From Acanthornis magna (lineage: Eukaryota > Chordata > Aves > Passeriformes > Acanthizidae): a stretch of DNA of 64,000 nt. The translations under genes were made by a program, and so were the position numbers. This document shows positions 1 to 13,889 of this stretch, piece by piece. The notes beneath the pieces were generated by a model. That model saw only the letters and a list, made by a program, of their open reading frames with translations, was not told the origin of the DNA and searched no databases. The stretch covers positions 18,223,501-18,287,500 of the forward strand of contig JAWUZG010000032.1 in the NCBI GenBank assembly GCA_036785705.1, given 5' to 3'. Numbering within the stretch: position 1 is the first letter of the stretch; each line of letters starts with the position of its first letter.

Positions 1-170
1 TTGTTTTGGTTTTTTGGGGTTTGGGATGGGGGTTTGTGGGGAGATTGGGTTTTTTCGGTTTTTTGTGGGGGGGTTGATTGTTGTGGTGGGTTGGTTGAAG
101 ATGTTTTGTTTGGTTTTATTTGTTTATTTTGGGGGTTTTTTTGTTCCTTTGTTTCTAATTTATTTCCTCA
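1..170. repeat. G/T-rich low-complexity tract
   Basis: The + strand is made almost only of G and T, with runs of up to seven G separated by T runs. Positions 16-41 hold four G-runs (16-19, 23-25, 28-32, 38-41) separated by 2-5 bases, which fits a canonical G-quadruplex motif. The open frames across it (rich in W, F, G, V) are composition artefacts. The tract may continue upstream of the window. Similar tracts lie at 5769-5857 (same strand) and 44980-45061 (opposite strand). Confidence 0.85.
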
Positions 171-3100
171 TGGAAGTGGGAATGTTAGTTCTGAGTTGAA
201 GGCTAGAAAGATCTGAAACATAAAAGTTAATTCAATAGAGGAAAAAGTACTAAACTAAGTTCATAAATAGCCTCTATTACAACCACAAATTGATGCTCCT
301 TGGTAAGAGACATCACTTTTGCGAGAACCCATGTTTTTGCAGAACTGAAAGAATGTACATATACTTATTTCTCACTTAATCAATCCTTTTCACCTTCTGT
401 TTCTTTCCTCTTGCATATTCTGTTTCTAACTGGTGTGGGGGAAGGTTTGTCATCCTACGCACAGTTCTTCATCTTTCCCTTTCTTAATGTGGAAAAGGGA
501 GAACAGTAACCTTTTGAACCAATATGATATATCACTTTATTTTCTTATCTCTTCATTTTTGCCAAATAGTTTCATTAGGAACAGATTTGTTTCAGAGTCC
601 ATATGGTCATATAACATCACTGTGAACACTCAAAGGCTACTGAATTAAATCCTGGCTTCAGTGTATGTGGAACCACTGCTTTTGTAAGAGCCACAGCTTC
701 ACCCGTTCCCCCTAGGAATGCTTTATATTTAGAAGTTCCCCAAGCACTTGGTGACTTGTGTTCTCAAAACTGTAGCTGGATTTTGCTGAGTTATTTTTCG
801 ATTCTAATTTCCCCATACTCAGAGATTTTGTTATTGCTTCCTCAACAGAACTTCAAATGACAACCTTTAGGAGCTGGAATAAAATCTAAACAAAATAGCT
901 TCAAGCTGCTAAAACCACTCCTATATTCAAACCCAACACATGCCCTCTACTTTGGTTTCATACTTGAAAATGTACCAGGGACTGCATGAGGAGGACATTA
1001 AACATGAAAATTTCTCCATTTCAAAAAAAAAGGAACATTGAACTTAAGTGCCTATCCATTATTGACAAAAAGTGCTCTCAGTGAGAACAAACAGTGAGAA
1101 ATACGTCAAGGCCTCTTGTGAAGTTTCATAACTTCACTAGGTTCAGTAGGTAACAATTCTATTAAGTGTAAGATTTTTTTCACATATATTAACACTTTAA
1201 CTTCTATAGTATGTAGCTATGCAGTTTGAGTAAACGTAGAGTGGAAGCATTTAATCAACTCAGTACTCTCTTGCTCTTTAATAGGTCTGCATATCTTAAG
1301 ACTTTCTGCTCTGAAGAGATTGAGCTGCAATTCACGGAGACTCTGAAGAGATGGCAAGGAGTTCCACAACATCAAATACTCTGAAATCTGTCTTTAACAG
1401 CATTATAAATCTGACATGGACAATTTATCAGTTTAACAATGACTTCAGAGGAAAACCTTGCTAAAATGCATTCTTTTGGGTGTTATTTAACTAGGAAATA
1501 ATTCTCCAGGTCTTTCCAAAATGTTACCAGCCTTACTTGCCTTACATTACATAGCAGATACTGAAATCGTCTTAAACCAGTCAAATGAGAGGGAACTGCG
1601 TGATGCCAAATTATTCCTTATCCTTACAAAAAGATAACAGAAACATGAGGGAAATATTTTTTTTCCTCTTTTTATCTTTCATAGGTGCAATTTTCTTCCT
1701 CCTCAGGTTTCAAGAGGCAACCAGTACATCTTGGAAGTTTCTTTTCTGTCCTTTCCTTTCTTCTTTTTTATTTCTTTTCCTTTTCACAGCAGAATAAATG
1801 TCAGCTCCAGACTTCATCTCAGGGTACTCAGGTCACCATTTAATAAATCTTTTTCTAAGAGGCTTAAAGATGCATTTCCCAGACAGAGCTTGGGAATTAG
1901 AAGAGCAATCATGGCATGATGCTGTATATCTATATTCCTCAGAAAGACCTGGAAGCATTTCTGGGAATGCACTTTTGAAAATCCAGCCTGCTTGATTGTG
2001 AGAGTCTGCTTTGATCCACATGGTAATTCGGATCCAAAGTGTAGTACTTTAAAAGGTGGTGCAATCTTGCCTCCTTCCTATAAGGAACCTTCATATGAAG
2101 CTTAAGTTTTATGGAAAGTTGTTCTATTTACCTTCTAGGATTTTGTTGAGGAAAGAAACAAGAGTAATGGGATAGATAAATATTTATATTTGTAAATTAT
2201 GAGCATGGATACCTACTGTCTCTATTTTTAAGACATAAACAAAGTCCTTACATTTCAGGAAAATATTGAGATGTGTTCTTTTATGATTTGGCTGAAGACT
2301 AGTGTAACTGATTTACATACACAGGTTCTTCAGTAAGATTTGGACCACACCAAACAAAAACAGTAATAATATTTTATATTTGGGGTTTTTGTCTTTTTAA
2401 AAATAACACAAAATTTAGACAAGCAAAAGTGGTTATGCAAGTAACTTATCTACGCATATGTATTCTTCCAATGTGCTGCACAAGTATTCTTTAAGGAAGA
2501 AGCATGCAAAATCTAAAGAAATCTGTTGGATTCCCTCATACTTTGGAGCCTTTAGCATGCCTCACTTTTTCTTTTCCAATCCAGACAAGAAATGTAGAGG
2601 CCCCTGAATACTAATCAAGTCTATCTAAGTCATCATTAACAAGTCTGCAACATAAAGTTAGGCAAGTCTCCCTATTCCTTGCTGTGCCTTCTCAACCTCC
2701 ATGTATTTTACATTCGTGTTTTTCCACCTACTACAACATGTGTACCAGGATCTTCCTTCTCTATCCCTGATCATGAGCCATTAGAAGCAAATTCAATTTC
2801 TTAAAGGAAGGAACTTACAGGAAGAAGTTAAATGACAAATTATAATGTTTGTGATGAAAAGACACCAATATGTGGACAGTAAGAGTAGGACTACATAGAT
2901 TTAGAGATGTATAAGATGAATTATGTTACAAGAAAACTTGGGTCTCAGTTCCTGTCTTTTTGAAATAACTGGAAAAGAAATGTGTCTGATTACACCGGAA
3001 GAAGGATCAGACCCTTAAATATGTTGCTATAACTCTTCCTAAGTCTTCTAAAGCCTGTGTTAGGATCACAATTCGTGTCTGTCTACCTCAGGAATAAGAA

Positions 3101-4036
3101 GTGTATATTTTCACAGTGGCTGAATGTATATTTCACTGCTTTAAAATGTGTTTTGCAAAGCTGTCCTTGTCAGTTGTAGACTGATATATTTATATGCACT
3201 TCCAAATTCTGTTTAGTTAGCTGTAAAGAAAAAAATCTATCTGCACTACTACAGCAGGTTGTGTATATAGACATAATTTTACTATTGTCACAGCCTCAAG
3301 ACTGTTTACTGAGAGGGTTATGAAATAATAACTTTTATTTAATGATTCAAACCTTGACATTAATTTAGGGAATGACTGAAAATACCTAGAACTGAAAAGA
3401 CACCACCACAGCAAGAAAAATGAAATCAAGCAACAACCCCACACTTAAAAAATGTCTGGAATCTTTTTCTTGTGTTTTCTTTTTTATTCATATAAGGGAA
3501 CCAATATTATTTTTTTTCCTTTCAAGCTGTATTTTCAAACTCTTTAAGAAGACCTACAGATCTTAATAACTCTTTGATAATGCAAAGTAAATAAATTTTT
3601 AAAATGTAGTCCATTCAGTATCAATAAAAAATTCTTAGTTCAAATCTGTCATCTTTGTTCAGTGTATTAGACAGCATTGATTACACACGACAAATGACAT
3701 TAGAAGAACCAGAAGCAATTAATCAACTATTGTATATTTTCTTGGTAACCGTGTAACAAAATTGACTTAATAGATATTTAATTGCTTTAAAAGAAATGTG
3801 AAGTTTTCTAAAGTTTGATGGCTAACATGAGGTTCTTGTCCATAGATAACCCTTGAAAACTGAGAAAATACTGCACTTCACTTGAGAATTCAATATAGAC
3901 ACCATCAACACTTCCAGCAACCCCACAAACCTATCACCCAGTATGTGCTAGGCTTTATTTCTTTTGCTGTAACTTTTTTTATATGTCTATAAAACTCAAC
4001 ATAAGGAGGCCATGAGACATTTTTTTCTTTCTTTAC
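171..4036. other. AT-rich non-coding stretch, no gene seen
   Basis: No open frame resembles a known protein and no repeat family is recognised. The one notable element is a long pyrimidine tract at about 1730-1787 ending in CACAG, which resembles a splice acceptor. No convincing donor follows it and the downstream frames are short. Confidence 0.6.
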
Positions 4037-4051
4037 ATATATATATATATA
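4037..4051. repeat. (AT)n microsatellite
   Basis: A perfect run of about seven AT units follows a T/C-rich stretch. It is short and is likely to vary in length between individuals. Confidence 0.8.
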
Positions 4052-5768
4052 AATTTGAAAAATATAGATCTACCAAGCAAGAAGTTGTGGAAACGTCATA
4101 TTACTTTACCAAACAGATGAGTTTTTGTTGGCTAGCATGATTGTTTCAAGGAAAATGCAAACCATCCAGGGAAAAGGCTAATAACACGTTTTCACAAGAC
4201 CCCATGCTTTTTTTCGTAATTCCACAGACCGAGCACCTACGAGCAAGTTTCTAGCCATCTCCTTGTCTCCTGCCATTCACACCCTGTGCCTTTTCCATCT
4301 CTGATATGCACTGCTTCACCTTTTTTCCATTATTCCCCAATTCCCCTTTGTTGTTTTGATAACAGTGGAAAAGTTCCCTTTCAAATTTTGGGATATAATC
4401 AGCAATTATAAAAATATCCCTCTCTCTGCCATTAAATTAAAGGGAAGAGGAACATGGTCACAGCACCTTGGTCCTCAGTTCAGAGTTTTGAGCTGCAGTC
4501 ACTACTGTGAGTTTGAGCTTGTGCAAAATACTTCATTATTTTCATCCTCTCCAAACCAGTGATTGAAAGTTTTCAAAAGCTTTGTAGAGATTTTGGTGGA
4601 GGGAACAAGACACACTAGAATGGGAACATATCTTACCTACCTTGGAGACTTCCTCATTAGCCAGGATTCCTAAGGGGATTAAATCTGGCACCTCACTTTC
4701 TGCTCCTACCTCCTCTAGAGTCCATCAAACCAAACTGGACGCTTAAATCCGATAGACTGAGTTTTCTTTCCTCTCTACATAGCTCTCTCATTCTTTTTTT
4801 TTTTTTCTTTTCATCTTTTGTTTTCTTTTTTTTTTCTGTTCTTTAATAAACAAAAGTGAAGGCTACCCAAAGAATCTTGAACACAATAACACAGTTCTTC
4901 TCTTTAATCTTTCTTTGGCAACATATATAGTCAAGTCAGAGGTGAATTTTGCCACTACTAATGAAAGCAAGCTGAAGCTCATATCTCTTTTCTGAGCTAA
5001 TTTTCAGCATGTCCAAAGTGTTTTTGCAGGTATTTGTTCAGCTGTCAATACTTTTTTTTTCTCCAGCTAAACTGTAGTTTATAAGGACTAAACAAGCTTC
5101 TTTTAAAAAAACAGTATTTTAGAAGAAAGAGAAATCCAGGAAAAAAAAAAATTAATTCTTCTTTCACCATTTTAACTTCTGATAGGTGGTGTAAGATTAA
5201 AAAATAAGATTAAAAATACCTCTCCAAAAATAAATACTTGGGGAATATTGTGCTATTCAAGAACAATATTTAGCAATGAGCTTGGTGTCAATAGCTTTTT
5301 CTGCTAGTGAGAAACATGAAATACATTTTTGCAACTGTCAAACAACTATACTGTCTCAGAACATCCTTCGTAGCTCATCCAAGTTCTCAAAATTACTACT
5401 AGTTATCTAGGAGGCAATCAAAATTTTGAAACATGGGTTTAATTCTATTTTCCCTGTTCCTATATTGACAGAAGAACAGTAAATACTCCACCTGGAACTT
5501 GAAGTAAACTCCTCTGGTAGAGTGAAAACTTTGCAGTTCCAAGGTGCCCTCAGAGAGAAATAAAATACAGCTGAGGCAATGTTAAAGCAATGCACTTGTA
5601 TTTCTTCATGTGTTCAAGAGATACTCTGACTTCCAGGAAAAAAGCAATTAGTTATGCATTGGACTGATAAATGCAAACTTCCACTACATGTATTGTAAAA
5701 TAAAAAAGCCTACAATGAACATAGCCAGGCTATTTCAGCAGGTCAAAGGAAGCTGCTTCTTCTGGGTT
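4052..5768. other. AT-rich non-coding stretch, no gene seen
   Basis: Nothing beyond T-runs and A-runs (for example 4794-4838 and 5138-5150) is visible. Open frames are at or below the length expected by chance. Confidence 0.6.
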
Positions 5769-5857
5769 GGGTTTTTTTTTTTTTGTGTGTGCAGGTATTT
5801 TTTTGGGGTTTTTTTGTTTGTTTGTTTGTTTTGTTTTGTTTTGGGTTTTTTTTGTAC
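5769..5857. repeat. T/G-rich tract with TTTG and TTTTG units
   Basis: A poly-T run leads into GTGTGTGC, then a mixture of TTTG and TTTTG units and short G-runs. It matches the style of the tract at 1-170. The two overlapping open frames here (rich in F, C, V, L) are low-complexity artefacts. Confidence 0.85.
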
Positions 5858-7597
5858 GTGGCCTATACTTTAAGGCTCATGACCTTACCATGTTTCTCAT
5901 CAGCTTGGAGTTTTGATGATGTAAGACCTCATATTAAAAGAAGGATTGAAAATCTTTGGAAAGAAGTAAACTGTAACTTGAATAAAAGAACATGTTGTAT
6001 GAACTTCAGAATATGAGGATTCGCAAAATTATTCTTTCATTATTTTTCTGCCTCACCATTTGTCTTAAAATACTTATTTATATTTTATTGCTGTATTTCA
6101 GGAGCTAAAAATTAAGTCTCTAATTGTATTTCAATTTTGTATAATTTCTAATTGTAGTTTTCAAATGTGTGAACTGTTTCATATTACTTCATGTTTTGCT
6201 CTACAATCCAAGCCTGATAGACCATTTACTGACTTAGACATTTCACTTTTTAATTTTTGAAAGAAAGGTTGACCATACATTTTTGGGTTTGCAAATATGC
6301 TCAGTGTATAATTAGTTTTCAATTTCCTTGGGTCAGAGGTTTAAGCTACATTTTTTCTTTAAAGCAGGAAACAATTCAAGTCTTTTCTCCACTTAACACT
6401 TAGTTGGCTGCTCTGGTTGAATTGTTTTTTATTCTGTTTTGTAAAACATGATTTTCAGACGTTAAAAAATTAGTCTAAAAAATTCCAGTTCTTCAATTGG
6501 ATCTGAATTGGCATCTACTCTTTTCCCTTCCTGGTCCAAACCTTTCATGAAATAACACAAACATTTTTCCCCTCAGGATTAGGGACTATCTTCCCAAAGC
6601 ACATGATAACCTTGAACCTGTGCTTTAAATTTCTATTTTCAAGCACCCAAAATCAATTCTCTGAAGGTTCAACCTTATCGTTCAGATCTTTAGATAATGG
6701 GATTTCAAATAAGTTTTCAAACTTGTACTACATCCAAACCTGTTGATATTATTTACTTCCTATATCATAGGCTACAGAGACATTCAGACACAGATTGTGG
6801 CAAGGTGCATAATTTGGGTTTTCTAAAATTTGGTGACTTTATATTATGAGTCGAAACTCAAATATTTAAAAACAATATTTAGAGAACAGAAACACACAAG
6901 TATTTGTACTATTTTAAAAGTTCTGGTTATCTTCCTGTCGTCTACCTTCCTCTCTAGAAATGCGTGGGGGTCACTTGTGGACCCTATGTAATATCTGCCA
7001 GATCTACACAGACAACTCAGGTGCTCAGGGGTGTTTCCCAGGCCAGTAAACATCATTATCTAGGAAACTAAACTGCAAACGCACTATTTAGCCCATTGAA
7101 TCCTCCTCTAGGTTCTCTAAACTCCATTATATACAGAGTATTAAAAGTCAATATATCTAATGTCAAATCCTACCAAAAGTGTAAAAATGAAGTTCCTGAT
7201 AGTGAATGTTTACAAGAAAGTGGCTGATGGTATCTTCACTAAATTTCAGTCCTTTACCTTGACTTTTAGCTGGCTCTGATGAAATGAGGAGTTTACATGA
7301 GATATGAAGAGAAAGAACCTCCTCCACATCACTGAACAGGCTTTATACAAAAGTGTATGAAATTTATCAAACCATAATTTAAGCCTAGGAATTACAGTTC
7401 ACTAATCATTCAATTAATATGTCTTTAATTATTGATTTAGTAAACTATAATTATTTATTATTCATTTGATATTTTAATGTTATTTAATATTCAATAGCCT
7501 TTATTAATAGCTAATACTGATTAATTAATTCTAAGACAAAAGACTCAAACTGCAATGTAAATTTTGTCAAGCCCTTTGTTACGTGAGATAGAAACCA
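5858..7597. other. AT-rich non-coding stretch, no gene seen
   Basis: No gene or dispersed repeat is recognised. From about 7380 to 7540 the sequence is almost pure A/T with many TTAAT and ATTAAT words. Confidence 0.6.
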
Positions 7598-7638
7598 AAC
7601 ACACGCACACACAGACACACGGACACAGACACACACAC
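7598..7638. repeat. Imperfect (CA)n microsatellite
   Basis: An ACACAC-type dinucleotide repeat is broken by single G substitutions (CGCACACACAGACACACGG and similar). The interruptions suggest an older repeat. Confidence 0.85.
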
Positions 7639-10600
7639 GGTTTTAACTGGGATACATAATTAAGGGTTGATGGTATTAAATTTTGGACTTCATTGGACAA
7701 TAATTATTTTCTCTCTAGAAATTTACATAATTTTTACAATAACCTTATGAAACTGTTGACCTTGCCAAGATATTTTCCATACTTTCATTAAAAATATTCA
7801 TTTTTGCTTTGCAATGTTTCTTTCAGGTTTAGCACAGCCTTGTGGCTCTCCTGTAATATGAAAGGTAATTTTATCTTGTGTACAAGATTTTGAAGCAATT
7901 TTAGCATTAAGTGCTACTGAAACATATGGCCCAATGTTTATCTTGTCTTATGCAACATCAGTGTTACATAAAGTATGCTTTCCTGAAGCTGTTAATCTTA
8001 TGAGACACTGTTTATTTCACACAGTTTTTTTTACTCCAATATTTTGGAAGTGGAAAACCAGTTTAACATGAATCTTCATGACAACTGGGAAGGATTGTCA
8101 CTTTGCTGCTTTGCAAACAATTAGACTGACACTTCAGGATCAATCCAGGACAAGAGGTGTTCCTTCTAGGTTGTTATGAATGGTAAGGAGTCTGTTGAAA
8201 ACAAGGTTTGTGTTCCCAGCCCAAGTGAAACATAAGTGAGTTGTGCAAAAGAACTGGTGTGAATCTTAGCTCACCTGCATCACTGATTGAGACAAGGTCC
8301 CAGACTGTCTATTACAATTCTTTTCCAGCAACTTGAATAATTTCCTATGACAATAAAACATAACTGATAAAGAACTCACATATTTATTTCCCATGGCTGA
8401 ATGGCATTTATATTTGTGCTTTATTTTGTACTTGCAGTACAAAAGTTTATAAGACAAAATCCTTAATTTTCTGGTCAATGATAGTTAATGCTACAATGGT
8501 TAATGTTACTAGTACAAAAAACCCCATGGGAATTGCATGCCAACTTCTCATTTAAATTAACACTAGGACTACCAAACAGGTGGTTTTATTCACACTCTGT
8601 ATGAAGACATCTAGTTTTTGAGATTCTTTGAAAGGCAAGGTTATAAACTTAAACTAGCAATTAATATGTCATTTATACCATATTGCCATTATTCTGATAC
8701 ACAATTCTAAAACTATAAACTCATCTACATTGTAGTAGATATTGAGATAAGAATTATTTTTTCAAAGTTAAAACCATAACCACATCATCTTTGATGATAG
8801 GTACATTCAGAGAGCAACTATGCGCTTTCCTAATAGTCTATAGTGAGTTAATACCTGTAAATTTAGTTCAGCTCTTCTTTAAAAAACGTGGACATATTAA
8901 TCAAAAGATAAAACTAACCAGACTAATTTTTGGTTTGTGGGATTGTGTTTTAAAAAGATGAAGTAATGTAAAGGAAAAAAAATATTTTCATTCTGTTTTG
9001 TCTCAAATTTCAAATACCATTAGATTAACATTTGAAATAGTTCTTCTCATTTTCTCATATCTGAGCACTGTACAAATGCCAGAGACAGTTTTGCCATTTA
9101 AATGTGGTCAGTGTTTATTATTCTGTATGTATATTGATGATAATAATAATTAATCATAATATTGAGCATCTTTGGAAGATTCCAAAGGAAACTAAAAAGC
9201 CCAACGAATAATGTTCTCATCTTCTATATATGGGAATTGGAGGCACAGAGGGGAAAAGAATTTGTCCAGAATCTCACAGTAAATCAGTAACAGTGTGATA
9301 ACTGGAACAGAGATTTCCTGAGTAATATCTCTGCTTTGACCAGAAAATGATCCTGACCATGTGAACAAGGAGTTTGAAACACACACATTTAAAATAAATA
9401 TTTTCTGTAAACAGAATGCTTTGTTAAAAATTATGGAATTTTGGAAAAATGGGTCTTTTTAGTGGATAGATTCACTGAGAAAATTGGAGTAAAATAGGGA
9501 AAGATATATTTTAATTTTTAGAGATTTATTTATCAGTAATGAACATTATAGAGGTTTAAAACAAAAGAGGTCTGTCTTTAGCCTTTAACTGGTAACTGTA
9601 TTAGACTACACAACAAATGAAATCAGGTGGGTGTCTTCATATATGGCAAGGTAAATTTATTTGGAGGTAAGATAAGAACTTCTGGAACAGTATATTTGAA
9701 ATTACAATTTTATTTTTTAAAAAATATTATATCTACTCATTACCTCAAACAGCAAACAGCAATGAATTTATTTCCCCCTTCACTGGAGACCAATTTATAA
9801 GAAATATGGTGCCACAAACATCTCTCAATTTTTCTTCAGAATTGTTCCTTTGGGATATAGAATTAAGTACATGAAATTTTATTGTTGATTTACATCTAGA
9901 ATTTCCCATGTAGTTTTGCCCTGGAGACCAGATACTGACCCAAACTGAAAACTCCATAGTTCTATGATTAAATTTCCTTTTTAAATAATATTTTCTCCCA
10001 TAAATACTTGTCAATTTTTCTTGGACACAGGTATAAGTTTTTTGGAACAATCATTGCACAAATGGATTGTGATGCATTGGGAAAGTTTTTACTGACTTTA
10101 GAGAGCTTTTAAAAGCACATGACTAAAGTTTATTGTTGTACATCAGTTTTGGTGTTACTTTCATCCCCTCTCCTTGTTCCATTGTAGTGCTATGTGTTCT
10201 CTTACACACAAACTTTTTTGTTGCTTATCTCATAAGGGTAAGTGTAATTTTTTCCCTTTTTATTTATCCAGTTAACCTGGATTCCCACCCTCCTTGACCT
10301 TTCAAGAGCTTATTAAGGGAAAAAAAAAAATAAAAGAGAGAAAAATAAGATATCTGTTTTGAAAAAAAAATTTAAGATGTGGAAAAAAGTCTGTATTCTT
10401 GTAATTTTTAATTAAGCAAGAAATGCTCTGTCATGTTTGGTTTTGAATGTTTCTTCGTATCTCAGTCCTGTTGATTACCCTTAGTAATTTACCCAGCTTT
10501 TTGCAATACGGGGAAAAGTACCATGTCATTCAGAGAAACAAAAATGGTAATAAAAGGAGCACATCATTGTTGTACATGGACAGCAGCACTGAACCTATGG

Positions 10601-13600
10601 CACCTTATCTAACTTAGCCTGTGACTACACTTGAACCATAATTAGTAGTAAATTAAATCAGTGGCATGAGGAAACATAATTGCAGTATCTTCTAATTTAT
10701 GTAGAAGACATGGCTTCTGTGCTAAGTTTTCTAACGTTCCTAAGTATAATAGAAGACTATGGGTAGAGTTGGGTGTGTTGTTCCAGCTGGTGTTGATCTT
10801 GGTTAAGAGGTGACCACAGCCTACTGACAGCTCCTCATTACCATCCCACACACTGCTGCAGACTGATAAAAACTCCTTCTGAAACATAACTGCAGAGGTA
10901 GCTGCTTCCCACTGCAGTTCACCTTCAGCCATGTCCTGTTTATTTCCTTGCCACCAATTTTTGTCAAAACCAGGGGTGGAGATGAACATGCTAAGATGTA
11001 TCTGAAGACCTTATCTGAATGAGAATCTGTGCTTTTTTACTAGTTTGTTTGAATGTCTGCTTAGTTAATTTAGTGCAGAATACTGTACAGAGTTGTTTAT
11101 TCCAATCTGACCTTTGAAGTATGGACTGAATGGCTTTATATCAGAGGTATACATAAGGGGACTCATGTCAATGGAGGAGTATCATATGGGCTGTTGGATC
11201 AAAATATCATACATTTGGCTAAAAATACTGATCCATCTATTGTAAAATAGATGAACGGGCCTCTTACAAATGCAGTTGATCCTATTCCAAGAAATATGAC
11301 ATTATTATTATTTGGAGGTTAGATGACATGCATTCCACCACTAAGGTGCTGAAGATCAACAGATCACCAATCTTTCTGTGGAGGCTTTCAACCAGATGAA
11401 AATTGAATTCTCTTCTTGAAAACAGAGCAAACTTTTAAACGGATCTTTATACTGCAAGCCTAAAGTTGAAGCACAGTCAAGGCATTTGAACTGAGCGAGC
11501 TGGATTTCACTCCCAAGATTTATTACTAAATACTATGTTGCCTGTACTGTTGACTACAAACAGCATAGACACTGTATCCCTCAGAATGTTACACAAGAAT
11601 CCTGAACATTCCCTATCCAACAATGTTAAAAACACTGACATGAAGTTGTAACTAAATGTTAGTACTACTGCCCCTTAGGCTAATCAGGGTGTAAAACCAG
11701 AAATCCTTTCCTGCAGAAAATCATCAAATTCTCAACTTTTTTAATGGGCACAAGGAGGACTCACACAGTTTAAATTAGACTATGATGTTGTTGTGTATCT
11801 CATAATTTTTTTAATAGTGAGGTATAAAGGATTCATCCAGAATGATGCATTTATCCTCCTCTCTTCAAGGCAACAGACCTATAAGTCTCTTTACAAGGCA
11901 GACTCTAGTCTTATGAGTGGAAACTAGTGATGGATTAGTTCCTTGATGGCTCAGACATTGCTCAGAAGAATGCAAATGCAGTACTTGCATAAAGTCACAT
12001 GCAAAAAAAAAAAAAAGGAATAAAAAATGTGAAAGGGGAGGGAAAGCTGCTAGGGCAATGAGTGATTTCGAGAATCTATTTTAAAAAAACTTAGCAAGGT
12101 GAAGGGCATTGTGTGCTCTGGTTGCTATATATAAATGTAGAGGGGTAAACACAGGGGAGGGAAAACAAAACAGAAGTTCCAGATTGAGCCAACTTAAAAA
12201 TGTAGTGAGTAGAGAGCCTCCTTCAAGACAGATGTTAAACAAGTCATAGAACAGCAGCTGTCTGAAGCTAAAGAGTTTTCTGAAGATACACCTGGCTATT
12301 CATATTAAAATATATGTCTGCACACACTAGGAGCAAGTAAACACAGCATAACACTAATGAGAGACACTCCAGCAGAGACATATACATTCCACTGCAACTG
12401 CATAAGTTTAATGCAATTGAAATTGACCTGAACTTTTTCGCCCAATTTTGACCCTAAGGGGGTACGTATTCATCCTAATGAAAGCTGAGTATCTTGCCAA
12501 CCTTGGATCTAGACTTCTAACTTTGGGCCAACAGCTGGAAGAAGTTGTTTAGGGAGGAAGTTAAAATTGCTCCTTTCCAGGAGGAACAGTTGAAGAATCA
12601 GTCATGCCATTGCAGTGACATGATTATGCAGGCCTTGATTACTCAGATAATATGTTGTTAGATGATATCATGACAACCTGATATAGACAGATGTAGTGAA
12701 AACATTGTGTTCTTATAAAAATATTTGTATTAGAGGTTTTATTTTTCACATGAAAATTATACTAAAACATAAAAATATTGCCTTTGCCAGTAGTGAGATA
12801 TTCTCTTGCCAAAACTGAAGGCTAAAATGGAAATTATGTGACAATCCAGCACTTTCTCATAGTGAAATGGGGTGTCATTTCAGAATACCCTTATGACCTT
12901 TGAAATATTAGATATTTTTGCACTAATTTGCCTGGTATACTTTCATGTATATACAGTACACCTTCGTTTCACTCCACCTCTCATGTGTCCTAGAACTAGA
13001 TGACACCTTTGTAAATAAATTGCAGAAGTTTAAGGAAAGTCAGGCTACATTCTTCATACATTTCTTTACAGTATGCAAACCACAATTATCATTCTGCTTA
13101 GCTGACCTTGGTATCTGCAGGGTCATTCTAAAATGACCCTCTTCTAACCTGTCCTCTAGAGGCTGATGGCACCTCTTTTTGCCTTTTTCATGCCTGGGGC
13201 ACCTTCTGCTTTTTCATATTAACTTTGCTCACCTGCTGTGAAAAGTCTAAGCAAAACTGTTTAAAAAATAAGATTATTATGTTCAGTGTTATGCAAATGA
13301 AGTCAAAGTCAAACCTTGGATAACCTCAGCTTAAGTGCCAAGCCTCCCCTTTTCTGGGTGATTCATTAGTGGACTCAGAGGCCATGAGCTCTCCTTCTCC
13401 TCCAGGCTATCACCCACCTTTGTCCATATGGAGAAAGTCTTTCTGAAAGTAGATTTGTTATATAGCTAGAGCAGTTCAAACTTGCCATTGTCTTCAAGCA
13501 CATTCTAAAAGAAAAGTTGTTATTGAGTAACTACAATTTCTGACTAATTGGGAAGATGAATTTATATTATGAAGCATGTCTCAGACATTCCTCTGACTGC

Positions 13601-13889
13601 TAAAATGTCTCAAATCATGTCAGTTTTTATACCTTTTCTCCACTAACAAGCTTGCAGTATTTTGTCAAGTTGCTCTGTTAATCCAGATAGAATGACAGGT
13701 CCCTCACAAAATCCATTGTAAGTGCAAATAAGAGTTTAAGAAGGAGTTGCTAAGATGAAGGGAAACCAGGACCTGTAATGTTTTGTAAAGAATTATAATC
13801 TACAATTGTTTCACATGAAAAGGGGTTATTTCCTAGACTTGTAGTATTTAATTTGTCAGTGCCCCAAGAAAGATCCTTGTGCCTAACCA
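7639..13889. other. AT-rich non-coding stretch, no recognised gene
   Basis: The block holds one ATG-initiated open frame of 115 codons on the minus strand (10642-10989), which matches no family I know. It also holds short splice-bounded segments at 8275-8363 (minus), 10188-10237 (plus) and 13658-13717 (plus); these are discussed among the findings and rejections. No dispersed repeat was recognised. Confidence 0.5.

Noticed and set aside
1..216. Open frames rich in W, F, G, V and C at the window start
   Set aside because: They arise from the G/T low-complexity tract.
8275..8363. 89-base minus-strand segment ending in a CAG/GTGAGC donor
   Set aside because: The acceptor is weak, with another AG about 13 bases upstream and a short pyrimidine tract.
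13658..13717. 60-base plus-strand segment with splice-like ends
   Set aside because: The donor follows ATT rather than the usual AG, and the acceptor tract is interrupted by an AAG close to the site.
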